NCBI GenBank assembly: GCA_002095075.2
Contig: LVCE01000002.1
Coordinates: 331,820-395,819 of the forward strand
Length of the DNA: 64,000 nt
Direction of reading: 5' to 3'
Origin: Francisella endosymbiont of Ornithodoros moubata
GTDB lineage: Bacteria > Pseudomonadota > Gammaproteobacteria > Francisellales > Francisellaceae
Of the stretch, positions 1 to 10,369 are shown piece after piece; position 1 is the stretch's first letter; each line of letters starts with the position of its first letter. The position numbers and the translations under genes are program-made. The notes beneath the pieces were generated by a model that was not told the DNA's origin, did not search any database, and worked only from the letters and a program-made list of their open reading frames with translations.

Positions 1-299
1 ATATCAATCCTAGTTGTAAAAATAATGGCATGGCAGCAGGTGGGCATTGGGATCCAGATAATACTCAAAAACACCTTGGCCCATATAATGATAATGGTCA
101 TAAGGGAGATTTACCTGTATTAGTTGTCAATACAGATGGTACAGCAACTGAGCCTGTCGTAGCACCAAGATTAGATTCTCTAGAGGAACTAGTTGGTCAT
201 AGCTTTATGATTCATATAGGAGGAGATAATTACTCCGATAAGCCACAATCTTTAGGTGGTGGTGGTGCTAGAACGTGGTGTGGAGTTATAGCAGACTAA
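1..299 (+). CDS. sodC: Superoxide dismutase [Cu-Zn], C-terminal part (partial)
   Basis: The gene enters from the left edge; the reading frame is open from base 3 and ends at the TAA at 297-299. The visible part holds the metal-site half of a periplasmic Cu,Zn superoxide dismutase: the histidine of GGHWDP, then [13 protein letters not shown] (zinc His and Asp) and [11 protein letters not shown] (copper His), closing with [12 protein letters not shown], which carries the active-site Arg and the second Cys of the structural disulfide. NPSCKNNG near the edge supplies the first Cys. The family converts superoxide to peroxide and oxygen in the periplasm and protects against host oxidative burst. 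The signal peptide and start lie outside the window. No frame break is seen in this part. Confidence 0.95.
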   Translation, partial: INPSCKNNGMAAGGHWDPDNTQKHLGPYNDNGHKGDLPVLVVNTDGTATEPVVAPRLDSLEELVGHSFMIHIGGDNYSDKPQSLGGGGARTWCGVIAD

Positions 300-301
300 A
301 C

Positions 302-1088
302 TATGAATTATTAGCACGCTTAGGTTTTTTCTTATTGATACTCTTTATAGTATCATTGTGGGAGCTACTTGCGCCAGTGCGTAAGCTAAAAATTTCTAAG
401 CTAACTCGTTTGGTTAATAACTTACTTCTTGTTATTTTAAATAAGCTGTTATAGAGATTGTTATTTCCTACGGCTGCTGTTGGTGTGGCATTACTTTGTC
501 GACACTATAATCTTGGCTTACTAAATATTATAGCTATACCAATGTAGTTAAAAGTGGTGATAGCTTTTTTAGCTTTGAATTTTATAATATACTTTCAGCG
601 TGTATTATCTCACTACTTACCATTGTTATGGCGATTTCATAAGGTGCATCATCTTGATTTGGACTATGATATGATTACTGGATTGTGCTTTCACCATGTA
701 GAAATATTATTATCAATGTTGATAAAATTTGATGCTATTTGTTTTATTCGAGCACCAGCATTAGCAGTGATCATTTTTAAGATTATCCTAAATGGTACTT
801 CTTATATTTAATAATGTTAATATTAGCTTGTCGTCTTGGTTTGATAGAGTTTTAAGACTAATGATAGTTACTCCTGATACGCATAGAGTTCATCATTCAA
901 CTATTCCAAAATAGACAAATTCTAATTTTGGTTTTAATTTGATATGGTGGGATAAGCTTATGAGAACTTATCTGGCACAGCCTAAGAAAAGTCATATTCA
1001 GATGGATACCGGCTTAATTGAGTATACAAACTCTAAACAGACGCAGAACTTTATCAATATACTTAAAATACCTTTTTCAAGGAAATAG
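302..1088 (+). pseudogene. Sterol desaturase / fatty acid hydroxylase family, decayed
   Basis: Joining frames gives a recognisable membrane-bound di-iron hydroxylase of the sterol desaturase superfamily: an N-terminal WELLAPVRKLKISKLTR segment, the histidine boxes HKVHH (about 640) and FHHVE (about 690), then HRVHH (about 890) followed by TNSNFGFNLIWWDKL. The frame is interrupted by TAG at 452 and 545, TAA at 809 with a frameshift, and TAG at 912, and no clear start codon remains after sodC. The C-terminal end runs about 25 bases into the convergent permease gene. The original protein would be roughly 260 residues. The family assignment is firm from the histidine boxes; the substrate is unknown. 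Confidence 0.85.
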
Positions 1089-2457
1089 AACCCTCAACTA
1101 ACTTAGCGTTTTTCTTTTTAGATATGAAAAAATATATACAACAAGGTATAATCATTGCGGGAGCACCAAAATAGAAAGCACCTTTTAGCTCATCATTAAA
1201 CAATGTTAATACTAAGCATAAAACTTGTATCCATATACCGAATAATGAAATATAAGGAAATAGAGGTGTTTTAAATAGCATCTTGCTAGTAGCATTTTGT
1301 TGTATAAGCTGTTTTCTGAAGTTATATTGCGACCAGCATATACAAATCCAACAAATTGTTGCCGTAAATCCTGACATTGCTAGTAGGTTAGTAAAAGCAG
1401 CAGAAGCCGATAATTTAAAAGAAAGTATCAAGAATGTCCATACAGCTAGTATACTTATATAAACTGCATAGTGTGGTATAGATGCTGAATTTAGCTTTCT
1501 AAATATGCTCGGAGCCATTCTTGCTCTAGACAAGCTATATAATGAGCGAACAGCTGCATAAAAACCACTGTTAGCACAAGAAAACGCAGCTACAAGAACC
1601 ACAAATGCAAATACTGCGGCAAATTTATCTAAATGATAATATTGCAGTGCTGTGGCAAACACAGAATCACTTAAGTTCATCTGTTGCCATGGAAAGATTG
1701 TCTCGAGTAGAAAAACTGGTATTACATACAGGCCAACTATTCTTATTGCGACATACTTGGCGATTCTTGGCATTTGTTTATCAGCGTTATCAGATTCACT
1801 TACGGCTAATCCGATAATTTCTGAACCTTGGAAATTTACTAGTAGTATCACCATAGTTGTTATTAATATAAGTTTGCCTTTAGGGAAAAAACTACCTTCT
1901 CCAACTATATAAGTGCCTTCTAGTGCGCTACCGGTATTATTTTGGATGATGTCAAAAAATATCAGTATCGCAACTATACTAAATAAGCCAAGTGCTATAA
2001 TTTTTACTAGTGCCATCCAAAACTCAATCTCGCCAAAAAATTTCACTTTAGTAAGATTTATGATAGTTATAAATAAACCAAACAAAGTAGCCCACATATA
2101 TGTAGGTACTGCAGGTAAAAATGTATGCATGATTATTCCGCCAGCAATACATTCTGAAGGGATATAAATTATCCAGTTAAGCCAATACGACCAGCCCATG
2201 CCACATGCTATATATGGTGATACATATTTAGCAGTATAGTAAATAAATGATCCAGAATTTGGGGAATTGGCTGTTAGCTCGGCTAAGCACAAAGTCACCG
2301 CATATACTATAATACCAGCTAGAATATAAGCTAAAATAGCAGCTGGTCCAACTTCCGCTAAGACATAACCTGTACCTAAAAAGAAACAAGAGCCAATGAT
2401 ACCGCCTAAAGCTATTAGCTCTATATGGCGAGGTTTTAGAGTTTTAGCAAGTGCCAT
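1063..2457 (-). CDS. Amino acid permease (APC family)
   Basis: A 464-residue integral membrane protein. The N-terminus carries the signature of the amino-acid transporter branch of the APC superfamily: IALGGIIGSCFFLGTG in the first, partly unwound helix, then GSFIYYTAKYVSPYIACGMG and GWSYWLNWI around residues 70-95, and FQGSEIIGLAVSES near residue 210. About twelve hydrophobic helices are visible, as usual for LysP/GabP/RocE-type proton symporters. The substrate cannot be told from sequence. It is transcribed divergently from the cupin gene at 2607, with a 22-bp palindrome in the shared 149-base gap, and convergently with the dead hydroxylase. The gene is intact. Confidence 0.9.
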   Translation of the reverse strand: MALAKTLKPRHIELIALGGIIGSCFFLGTGYVLAEVGPAAILAYILAGIIVYAVTLCLAELTANSPNSGSFIYYTAKYVSPYIACGMGWSYWLNWIIYIPSECIAGGIIMHTFLPAVPTYMWATLFGLFITIINLTKVKFFGEIEFWMALVKIIALGLFSIVAILIFFDIIQNNTGSALEGTYIVGEGSFFPKGKLILITTMVILLVNFQGSEIIGLAVSESDNADKQMPRIAKYVAIRIVGLYVIPVFLLETIFPWQQMNLSDSVFATALQYYHLDKFAAVFAFVVLVAAFSCANSGFYAAVRSLYSLSRARMAPSIFRKLNSASIPHYAVYISILAVWTFLILSFKLSASAAFTNLLAMSGFTATICWICICWSQYNFRKQLIQQNATSKMLFKTPLFPYISLFGIWIQVLCLVLTLFNDELKGAFYFGAPAMIIPCCIYFFISKKKNAKLVEGSISLKKVF

Positions 2458-2544
2458 AATTTACTCCAAAGCAGCTAAGGTAAGCGAATTATAATCTTGG
2501 TTTTAGCTTTGTCAACAAAAAATGCACTTTTTGCCTACTTGAAT

Positions 2545-2566
2545 TTATCAAATATTTATTTGATAA
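2545..2566. promoter_or_regulatory. Perfect 9-bp inverted repeat, possible operator
   Basis: TTATCAAAT and ATTTGATAA are exact reverse complements separated by four bases, in the intergenic region between the divergent permease and cupin genes. It lies 41 bases before the cupin ATG. It is too A+T-rich and lacks the trailing U-run expected of a terminator, so an operator for a dimeric regulator is a reasonable guess. The regulator is unknown. Confidence 0.4.
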
Positions 2567-2606
2567 TGATATTTAAATCGAATTACACTAACTAAGAAAG
2601 GTTGAA

Positions 2607-2969
2607 ATGTCTGAAATAAATCAACTAGGCAAAGTCTATGAGCGCCCATGGGGAACTTATCAAACAATTAATTTTACTGACAAAAGTCAAACAAAAATAA
2701 TTACTGTAAAACCAAAAGGGCAGCTTTCATTACAAAAGCATTTCAAGAGAGCAGAGCACTGGGTAGTTGTAACTGGTAGGCCAACTATTACAGTAGATGA
2801 TAATGTACGTGAATATAATGTTGGTGAGCATATATTTATACCTAAAGAGGCTGTACATAGGCTTGTGAATTTCACAGATAATGATATTCAGATTATAGAA
2901 GTGCAAGTTGGTGATTATCTTGGTGAAGATGATATTGTGCGTTTAGAAGATATTTATAACCATAATTAA
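2607..2969 (+). CDS. Cupin, mannose-6-phosphate isomerase type II-like domain
   Basis: A 120-residue single-domain cupin. It matches the C-terminal isomerase domain of bifunctional ManC/AlgA enzymes: ERPWGTYQTI at residues 12-21, PKGQLSLQKHFKRAEHW (metal-binding His45 and Glu50/His51 region), VVVTGRPTITVDD, GEHIFIPKEAVHRL (second metal His), then a closing acidic tail. Stand-alone versions exist in many bacteria and may interconvert mannose and fructose 6-phosphate or simply bind sugar phosphates. A good ribosome site (AAGAAAGG) precedes the ATG. It is divergent from the permease and is followed by a dead dehydrogenase, so the neighbours do not indicate a pathway. The fold is certain; the reaction is inferred. 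Confidence 0.8.
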   Translation: MSEINQLGKVYERPWGTYQTINFTDKSQTKIITVKPKGQLSLQKHFKRAEHWVVVTGRPTITVDDNVREYNVGEHIFIPKEAVHRLVNFTDNDIQIIEVQVGDYLGEDDIVRLEDIYNHN

Positions 2970-3063
2970 TCCTTTCAAGCCGTATAAAAAAATATTCATT
3001 GTGTATTCTAACCATCTACAATATTTTTAGTAGAAGTTTTTTCAAAGTATTTAAGGAAATCTT

Positions 3064-4165
<1,102 letters not shown>

Positions 4166-4219
4166 ATTCTTTTAAGATAACATTAAAAAATGTATAAGAA
4201 AGAAATATGAAAAGAGTAA

Positions 4220-5410
4220 TTATTTACTGTTATAAGCTTTGATAGCTTTATCTAAAAGATCTAGAGCTCTTTTTAGTGATTTTTCTTCTAAGATATAAGC
4301 GATTCTTATTTCATCTTTACCAAGACCTTTAGTCGCATAAAAGTCAGCAGCAGGAGAAATCATCACAGTTTCGCGATTATCTTCAAAATCTGTTAATAAC
4401 CATAGTGCAAACTTTTCAGTATCATCGATTGGTAGCTTAGCAATCACATAGAAAGCACCAGTAGGCTTTTCACAAACTACATTATCCATTTTTGAAAGAA
4501 CTTCAAAGGTGATATCTCTTCTTTTTTGATATTCTTTATTTACTTCTTTTAGGTAGTCTTGTGATACTTCATAAAGAGCAGTAGAGCCAATTTGATCAAG
4601 AGTTGACACACATAGTCTAGCTTGACACAGCTTAGTAGCTTCTTTGATAAACTCTTTGTTTTTTGAGCAAAGTGAGCCAATTCTAGCACCACAAGCACTA
4701 TAGCGCTTAGATACAGAGTCAACAATAATCACACGATCATCGACACCTTTAATATTACCAAAAGATGTACATATAAGCCCATCATAAGTAAACTCTCTAT
4801 ATACTTCATCACTGATGATAAATAGATCTTTTTCTTTAGCTACTTCTGCTAAAATTTCTAGTTCTTGTTTTGTATATACAACACCAGTAGGGTTACCAGG
4901 ATTAGAGATCATGATAGCGCGTGTTTTATCAGTTACGCATGCTAGGATTTCCTCTTTTGATGGTAGATGGAAACCTTCCTCAGCTTTTGTGGTGATTGGT
5001 TTGATAGACACATCAACCGCAGCTGTAAAACCATTATAATTTGTATAGAAAGGTTCAGGTACAAGTATCTCATCACCAGCATTACAAGTAGCAATAGCAG
5101 CAAATATTAGTGCTTCAGAACCACCGTTAGTTATTAAGATTTCATTCTCGGCAAAGTCCATATCAAATCTTTTATAGTATTTTGAGATAGCTTTGATTAA
5201 GCTTGGCTCACCACTTGCTATAGAGTAGGTGATAGTCTCTTTATCGTAAGCTCTAATAGCATTCATAAATTCACTAGGAGTTTTGATATCAGGCTGACCA
5301 ATATTAAGGTGATATACCTTTTTACCTTGTTTCTCTGCTTGAATAGAATACGGCACTAACTTACGTACTGGAGAGGCTTGCATTGCCTTTACTCTTCTTG
5401 ATAATTTCAT
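4220..5410 (-). CDS. Pyridoxal-phosphate aminotransferase, class I/II (aspartate aminotransferase-like)
   Basis: A 396-residue fold-type I aminotransferase of normal length. The motifs appear in order: GQPDIKTP at 38-45, NGGSEA at 95-100, SNPGNPTGVVYT at 169-180, SDEVYREF at 200-207 (Asp201 binds the pyridine nitrogen), and the Schiff-base lysine Lys235 in DSVSKRYSACGARIG. A C-terminal EIRIAYILEE holds the substrate-carboxylate arginine. The closest families are AspC/AspB-type aspartate aminotransferases, but MalY/PatA-like specificities cannot be excluded. It stands alone between two intergenic gaps, convergent with the dead dehydrogenase and divergent from the CDF-like gene. The start matches the conserved MKLSRRVKAMQASP N-terminus. 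Intact. Confidence 0.88.
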   Translation of the reverse strand: MKLSRRVKAMQASPVRKLVPYSIQAEKQGKKVYHLNIGQPDIKTPSEFMNAIRAYDKETITYSIASGEPSLIKAISKYYKRFDMDFAENEILITNGGSEALIFAAIATCNAGDEILVPEPFYTNYNGFTAAVDVSIKPITTKAEEGFHLPSKEEILACVTDKTRAIMISNPGNPTGVVYTKQELEILAEVAKEKDLFIISDEVYREFTYDGLICTSFGNIKGVDDRVIIVDSVSKRYSACGARIGSLCSKNKEFIKEATKLCQARLCVSTLDQIGSTALYEVSQDYLKEVNKEYQKRRDITFEVLSKMDNVVCEKPTGAFYVIAKLPIDDTEKFALWLLTDFEDNRETVMISPAADFYATKGLGKDEIRIAYILEEKSLKRALDLLDKAIKAYNSK

Positions 5411-5607
5411 CTAATAAATCCTTCTATGTTTGATATTAGCCAAATACGCCACAACGGATTATAATATATTTTTTTCAGGTAAAAAATATTTAATTTATTG
5501 ATATTTACTTTATTGCTATAGTTATTAACTTTTCTAATACTAAATATATCAGTTATATTAAACTTATAATCAAATATTGATATATCTTTTAATCTTAATA
5601 AGTATTT

Positions 5608-6495
5608 ATGACTTTTGATGAGAAATTAGAGAAAAAAACTTTAAAAACAAATCTGATAGTTGCTTCTATTTATGCTTTATTTTCTATAATAGTAGTATAT
5701 TTTGCTCAATCTTTGGCAGTGCTACTAGATACTAGTTACTCTGTTATATCAATATTAATTTATGCCGTATCAATATATGTTTTAAGAAAGATTAACCAAC
5801 CTGCAAATAAATACTATCACTATGGTTACTATCGATTAGAGCCTATATTTATTATGCTTGAATCTTGGTCTGTATTACTTATCGCTTTTAGTGTTATTCT
5901 TATATCGATATTTAATATTTTTACTCATACAATCAAACCAAACTATGCAATAGCATTATTATCAGAAATAGTAGGCACTATTGTATGTATTTTTATGTTC
6001 TTATTTGTTAATAAAAGAGCTAAAAAAACAGGTTCAAAGATTTTGTTTTGTGATGCGTTAATGTGGCAAGCTGATGTGTTATTAGGAATTGGAGTAATTT
6101 TAAATATATCTATAGGTTTTATTTTAGAAGAATTAGGTTATATCAAGTTAGCTTTATATGTCGACCCTATAGTAGCAATCCTTATAGGTTGTTATATTAT
6201 GATAAATCCAATAAAACTTACTAAAGAAGCATATTGGCATTTATTAGATGCTGCTCCAGATATTGAATTTAGAAACCAAATTAGGCAAATTGCAAAACAA
6301 GTAGCAGAAAGTTATTTTTTATTGATTGATAATATCAAAATCACTCAATCTGGACGTTTTATGTTTATAGATGTGTATTTAGACTTACCTGAACTTATAG
6401 AAACTAAAAAAATACTTATTTTTAAGTCACAATTACAGCAGCAGCTCCAAAACTCTTTTCCTCAAAATAAGTTAAAGGTCTATGTTAGTTTTTAA
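5608..6495 (+). CDS. Cation diffusion facilitator (CDF) family-like membrane protein
   Basis: A 295-residue protein with about six hydrophobic helices in the first 200 residues and a soluble C-terminal domain, the layout of CDF metal exporters. HYGYYRLEP near residue 72 is the conserved loop after helix 2, YVDPIVAILIGCYI near residue 190 matches helix 6, and LLDAAPD starts the cytoplasmic ferredoxin-like domain. The metal site is unusual: helix 2 has LLDTSYSVI with only the first acidic residue of DxxxD, and helix 5 reads DALMWQADVL instead of HxxxD. So family membership is likely, but zinc/iron transport by the canonical site is doubtful. It stands alone, upstream of the broken recN. Confidence 0.75.
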   Translation: MTFDEKLEKKTLKTNLIVASIYALFSIIVVYFAQSLAVLLDTSYSVISILIYAVSIYVLRKINQPANKYYHYGYYRLEPIFIMLESWSVLLIAFSVILISIFNIFTHTIKPNYAIALLSEIVGTIVCIFMFLFVNKRAKKTGSKILFCDALMWQADVLLGIGVILNISIGFILEELGYIKLALYVDPIVAILIGCYIMINPIKLTKEAYWHLLDAAPDIEFRNQIRQIAKQVAESYFLLIDNIKITQSGRFMFIDVYLDLPELIETKKILIFKSQLQQQLQNSFPQNKLKVYVSF

Positions 6496-6580
6496 ATATA
6501 AAATGGTCAGTTTATTACTTGTATAAGTAGACAAGAGCATATATATTAAACTAGTTGTAATATTAATCATCTATAGATCT

Positions 6581-8231
6581 ATGCTACTACATTTATCAAT
6601 CAAAAATTTTGCGATTATAAAATCTACAGAAATTGATTTTATAAAGTGGATGACAGTCTTAACTGGTGAAACTGGCGCCGGTAAGTCGATTCTACTTGAT
6701 GCGCTTAGTTTTGTGCTTGGTACAAGGTTAGAAAAGACATTTCTACAAGATGATAAGGTAACAGAAGTTTTCGCTACTTTTTGCATCAAGGATAATCAAA
6801 AGGCAAAACACCTTTTAGATGAACTTTTTATTGATTATGAAAATGAGGAGTGTACCTTTTAGGCGTGTGGTTAATAAATCTAAGCAGAGTCGCTTATTTA
6901 TAAACGGTAGTGTTGTTAATGCTGCAGATGTCAGAAAAGTTTCAGATAAGCTAATAAACATTTATAGTCAAAATTCCCATCAAGATTTACTTGATCCTAA
7001 ATCACAGTTAAGTATACTTGATAGTTTTGCAAATAATGATGAGCTGCTAAAAAAAGTCACAAACTCATTTTACCAGCTACAAAAAATAAACTCTGAAATA
7101 GCTGAATTACAAAAGTATATAGGCACGCAAAATAGTCAGCGAGAACTACTTGAGTATAAGCTAGGTGAGCTAGTTACTCTAGAGCTAGGTGAAAATGAAT
7201 TTGAGCAGTTAGCGCAATGCCAAAAGAGTTTATCAAGTGTTAATGATATTGGCTATAGTCTTAATCATATTTCAAGTTTAATGTATGATGATGAGATAAA
7301 TATAATCGCAATGCTGATAGAACTTGAGAAAGAAGTAGTAAAGCTATATGAAGGATCATTTAGAAATCTCCAAGAGCTGATATCCCAAACCAAAGTGTAT
7401 ACCCAAGAAAGCTATGCTGAAGCACAAAACCAACTAGAATCATTAGAGCATGATCCTGAGGAGTTAGCAAAAGTATAGCAACGCATGAGCCAGATATATG
7501 ATCTTGCGCGCAAGCATAAGATTGAGCCTAACTATATGTATCAGTATATCCAAGAGTTGCAGACTGAGTTAGATAGTTTTAGTCAAGATAGTACCCGACT
7601 AACGCAGCTACACGAGCAAAAGCAAAACCTACAACAGCAATATAGCGAATATGCCAACCAGCTTAGTCAAGTACGTAAACAGGTTGCTAAGGAATTCTCA
7701 AAGCAAGTTGAGAAAAATATTCGTTCACTTAATATCCCTAAAGATAGTTTTGTAGTGCAGATTTTTCCAGCTCAAGCAAAAACTTCAAAGGGTATAGATG
7801 AATGCCAATTCATGATTAACTTTAACCTTGGTGAACAACTAGCTCCTGTCAAAAAAGTAGCATCAGGTGGTGAGCTAAGTAGGATTGGTTTATCAATACA
7901 GGCAGTATCTGCAGCGAAAAGATCATATCCAACTCTAGTTTTTGATGAAGTAGATGTTGGTATTTCTGGAGCCACTGCAGAGATAGTTGGTAAGCTTCTT
8001 AAGAAATTATCTGAAAAGTTACAAGTCCTATGTATTACACATCAACCTCAAGTTGCTGCTCAAGGACAGACACATCTACATGTATCTAAGAAATATCTCA
8101 AAGATACTACAGAATCAAAGATTATAGAGCTAAATCAACAGCAGCGCATCGTAGAGATTGCTAAGATAGTAGGTGGGGTAGATATCTCAGAAAATACTCT
8201 ATCGCATGCTAGAGAATTGCTAGGTCTGTAA
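6581..8231 (+). pseudogene. recN: DNA repair protein RecN, interrupted
   Basis: Three open segments together make a full-length RecN of about 550 residues. Segment 1 (6581-6862) begins MLLHLSIKNFAIIKSTEIDF and carries the Walker A motif TGETGAGKSILLDALSF. One extra T near 6857 (TTTT where TTT keeps frame) moves the sequence into segment 2, which has the coiled-coil start INGSVVNAADV and NSHQDLLDP. A TAG at 7476-7478 interrupts it, and segment 3 continues in the same frame with KKVASGGELSRIGLSIQAV (signature), TLVFDEVDVGISG (Walker B) and CITHQPQVAA. RecN is an SMC-like ATPase in double-strand-break repair. Two independent breaks make loss of function very likely. Confidence 0.92.
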
Positions 8232-8295
8232 AACAAAATTCTGTTTGTATAGGCAGGATTGGCATTCGTAAGCCTGATGGAGTAGTTTTTTGATC

Positions 8296-8323
8296 GATTC
8301 TGTGATCGAGTTGTAGAATGACA
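8296..8323. repeat. Degenerate dispersed palindromic repeat
   Basis: GATTCTGTGATCGAGTTGTA followed by GAATGACA resembles the inverted-repeat element also seen at 10173-10201 (GTCATTCT...GAATCTC in the opposite orientation). Arms of the type GATTCT/AGAATGACA are still complementary. It sits in the gap between recN and the dead vapBC pair. Confidence 0.4.
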
Positions 8324-8410
8324 GATTTTTATCTATAGAGATAATTGGATTAAAATATATTTTGAGTATATTATCTTAAAGTGTGTACGTAATAAAAGAG
8401 AGGGATTAAA

Positions 8411-8636
8411 ATGTTAACAAAACTTTTTAGAAATAGTAATAGCCAAGCTGTCAGAATACCTAAAGAAATGCAGTTTAAGGTAAAAGAAGTAGAGATAAAT
8501 CATATCGGTAATTCAATAATTACAGAGCCACCAAAAAAACTGGCAACAGATCTTTGCTGGATTAGAAGATTTTAGCGATGATGTCTTTGAAGATGGTAGG
8601 GAGCAACCAAAGTTAGAATCTAAGAGAGGCTTTTAA
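8411..8636 (+). pseudogene. vapB: VapB-type antitoxin, frameshifted
   Basis: Translation from 8411 gives MLTKLFRNSNSQAVRIPKEM, the SpoVT/AbrB-like DNA-binding start typical of VapB antitoxins, followed by EVEINHIGNSIIT. After a frameshift near 8540 the toxin-binding tail appears in another frame (WQQIFAGLEDFSDDVFEDGR, then EQPKLESKRGF) and ends with TAA at 8634-8636. A ribosome site GAGAGGG lies just upstream. The antitoxin would neutralise the VapC RNase encoded next. Because the toxin gene is also destroyed, loss of the antitoxin is tolerated. The family call rests on N- and C-terminal similarity recognised by eye. Confidence 0.75.
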
Positions 8637-9030
8637 ATGAAAGTAATGCCTAGATACTAATGTATGTATACATAATTAATGAAAAACCCAAATCTTTATT
8701 AGAACATTTCCTTAAATATGAAATTGGCGATATTGGTATATCATCGATTAGTATATGCAGAATTGCTAAATGGTTCTATAAAAGTAGCAAGATCAACCAA
8801 AATTTACAGCACTTCGTAATTTCATATCAGTATTAGAAATAGCCAATTTTGATCGAAACGCAGTAATATATTATGGTTTAATAAGGTCTGAGCTTAAGAA
8901 AGGTGGTAAAATAATAGGTGCCAATGACTTAAATAGTAGCTCACGTAACATCGTTAAATGTTCCATTAGTTACAAATAATCCGAAAGAGTTTGCTAGAGT
9001 TGATCATTTGATTTTATATAAAAAATACTA
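8637..9030 (+). pseudogene. vapC: VapC-type PIN-domain toxin, decayed
   Basis: Directly after the VapB stop, scattered frames recover a PIN-domain ribonuclease: LDTNVCIH (first catalytic Asp) near 8652, IINEKPKSLLEHFLKYEIGDIGISSISICR, a middle segment FDRNAVIYYGLIRSELKKGGK with IGANDL (third acidic site), and VTSLNVPLVTNNPKEFARVD near the end. At least four frameshifts or stops separate these pieces. In functional pairs VapC cleaves tRNA or rRNA. The immediate vapB-vapC junction (stop followed at once by ATG) is still visible. The exact 3' end is uncertain within about 60 bases. Confidence 0.75.
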
Positions 9031-9207
9031 TTCACTTAGCGTTGCAGATGCTAATATTTCAAGAATTTGCAGTGAAATTGTATAGTTATAGTAATTATAA
9101 ATCAACTGAATTATAGAAAGAAAGTCAAAAGATTCCTAATCATAGTAAAATAAAAGATGATAAATGTGATGGCCGCGATAATGACTAGCTTACCAGTCTA
9201 AGATTAT

Positions 9208-9821
9208 CTAAATATTATGGTATTGCCAAGAATTATACTTGTCATTAATTTGACTGAAAGCGCCTGTGTTATAATCTTCAGCTTGCCTTGTTTCAATTCT
9301 TTGAGTATCTACGGAATTAATTAATACTAGATTGCAACCTGGTCCATTGCGTTATTATATTGTTCATAAGCGTTATTGTAGTCAGCATCAAAGCCTTGCT
9401 TTCATTACCATTAATCGAACTGGCAGCATTTCTTTGCTGATCTTGTAGTGCACTATATCTTGTGTTGGTACTTTTTCTATTTTGATTATAGATATTTTTT
9501 TGCTCATTGAAGAAGGCGAGCTGCTTCTTGGGTGTTGCTAATCAGTACCAGCTTGGCTAGATAGTGAAGATTGGACACTATCTATTAGGCCTTGATAATA
9601 ATCAATAGTTTTCTAATTGCTCTTGGGTTGATACACCATGTGAAATAATAATAAGATTGAACATCTTTTTTATAGCCATCTAAAAGTATCAGTGTTCTGG
9701 TGACATAATTTGAATACGGCTGGGATAACCATTATCGACAAAACACTTATAATAGTTATAACTATAAGTAATTCGGTAAGTGAAAAGCTTTTTTGTATTT
9801 TACAATATCATATGCTGACAT
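9208..9821 (-). pseudogene. Type IV (pseudo)pilin gene, decayed
   Basis: On the minus strand, frame-joining from about 9800 gives KIQKSFSLTELLIVITIISV followed by LSIMVIPAVF: a class III prepilin signal (cleavage before FSLTE, with Ser rather than the usual Gly at -1) and the hydrophobic helix of a pilin or minor pseudopilin with Glu5 retained. Downstream the frame breaks repeatedly; the most distal open piece is IETRQAEDYNTGAFSQINDK ending at a TAG at 9208-9210. It lies first from the left in a row of three same-strand pilin genes whose only intact member is pilA. The size of about 200 codons is longer than pilA and would suit a minor pilin. Confidence 0.75.
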
Positions 9822-10369
9822 TTGATAAAAACTAATCTAATTATATAAGAAAATAGCAAATTCAATTAATGATTTTTATTATCAATTAAGTAGTTTTAAT
9901 GAGGATTTTAGCTATTTTTGATAAAAAATCAGCTATAGCCAGATTGATAATATTATCTAGTCATATTATAATAAATAGAAAAGTAGGGTTTTGCGATCTG
10001 TATTCTATGACACCAGGAGTCTGTTGGTTTGTGGTTTATGCAGTAGGGCTCGAATTTATTTTGGCTCTTTAATATAGGGCAAGTTCTATATCTGCCCTAT
10101 GCAATTTATATAAGAAATTTTGAATTGAATTTAGCTAATTCACTATAAAAGTGATACAACCAGCTCCAAACAGTCATTCTCAACTCGTTTGACGAATCTC
10201 AATATACTCAATACTTAGTGTGATGCTGAAATAAATTTCGCATGACTGCCTACTCTTAGGTTAGAGAGAAGACTAGAAGAAGTATAAAAATCTAAGCGCT
10301 AAAAGTACTTGCACAAATGTGTGAATTACTAGCTGTTAATGTTGATGTATTTACATTGTGAGAGCAAGT
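9822..10369. other. Intergenic region with degenerate repeats, no gene seen
   Basis: No open frame or recognisable protein similarity was found on either strand. The stretch contains the two palindromic repeats listed at 10173-10201 and 10219-10246. It separates two dead pilin genes and is probably eroded coding and intergenic DNA. Confidence 0.5.
10173..10246. repeat. Pair of degenerate dispersed palindromic repeats
   Basis: The first unit, 10173-10201, reads GTCATTCTCAACTCG then TTTGACGAATCTC. The second, 10219-10246, reads TGATGCTGAAATAAATTTCG then CATGAC, with complementary TGCTGAAAT/ATTTCGCA-like arms. Similar copies of the second type occur at 11764-11794 and 20711-20737. They are non-coding and look like interspersed repeats scattered through gene-poor gaps. 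Confidence 0.45.

Noticed and set aside
1605..2167. Plus-strand open frames inside the amino-acid permease
   Set aside because: They are antisense shadows of an intact, well-recognised gene and have no protein similarity or ribosome site.
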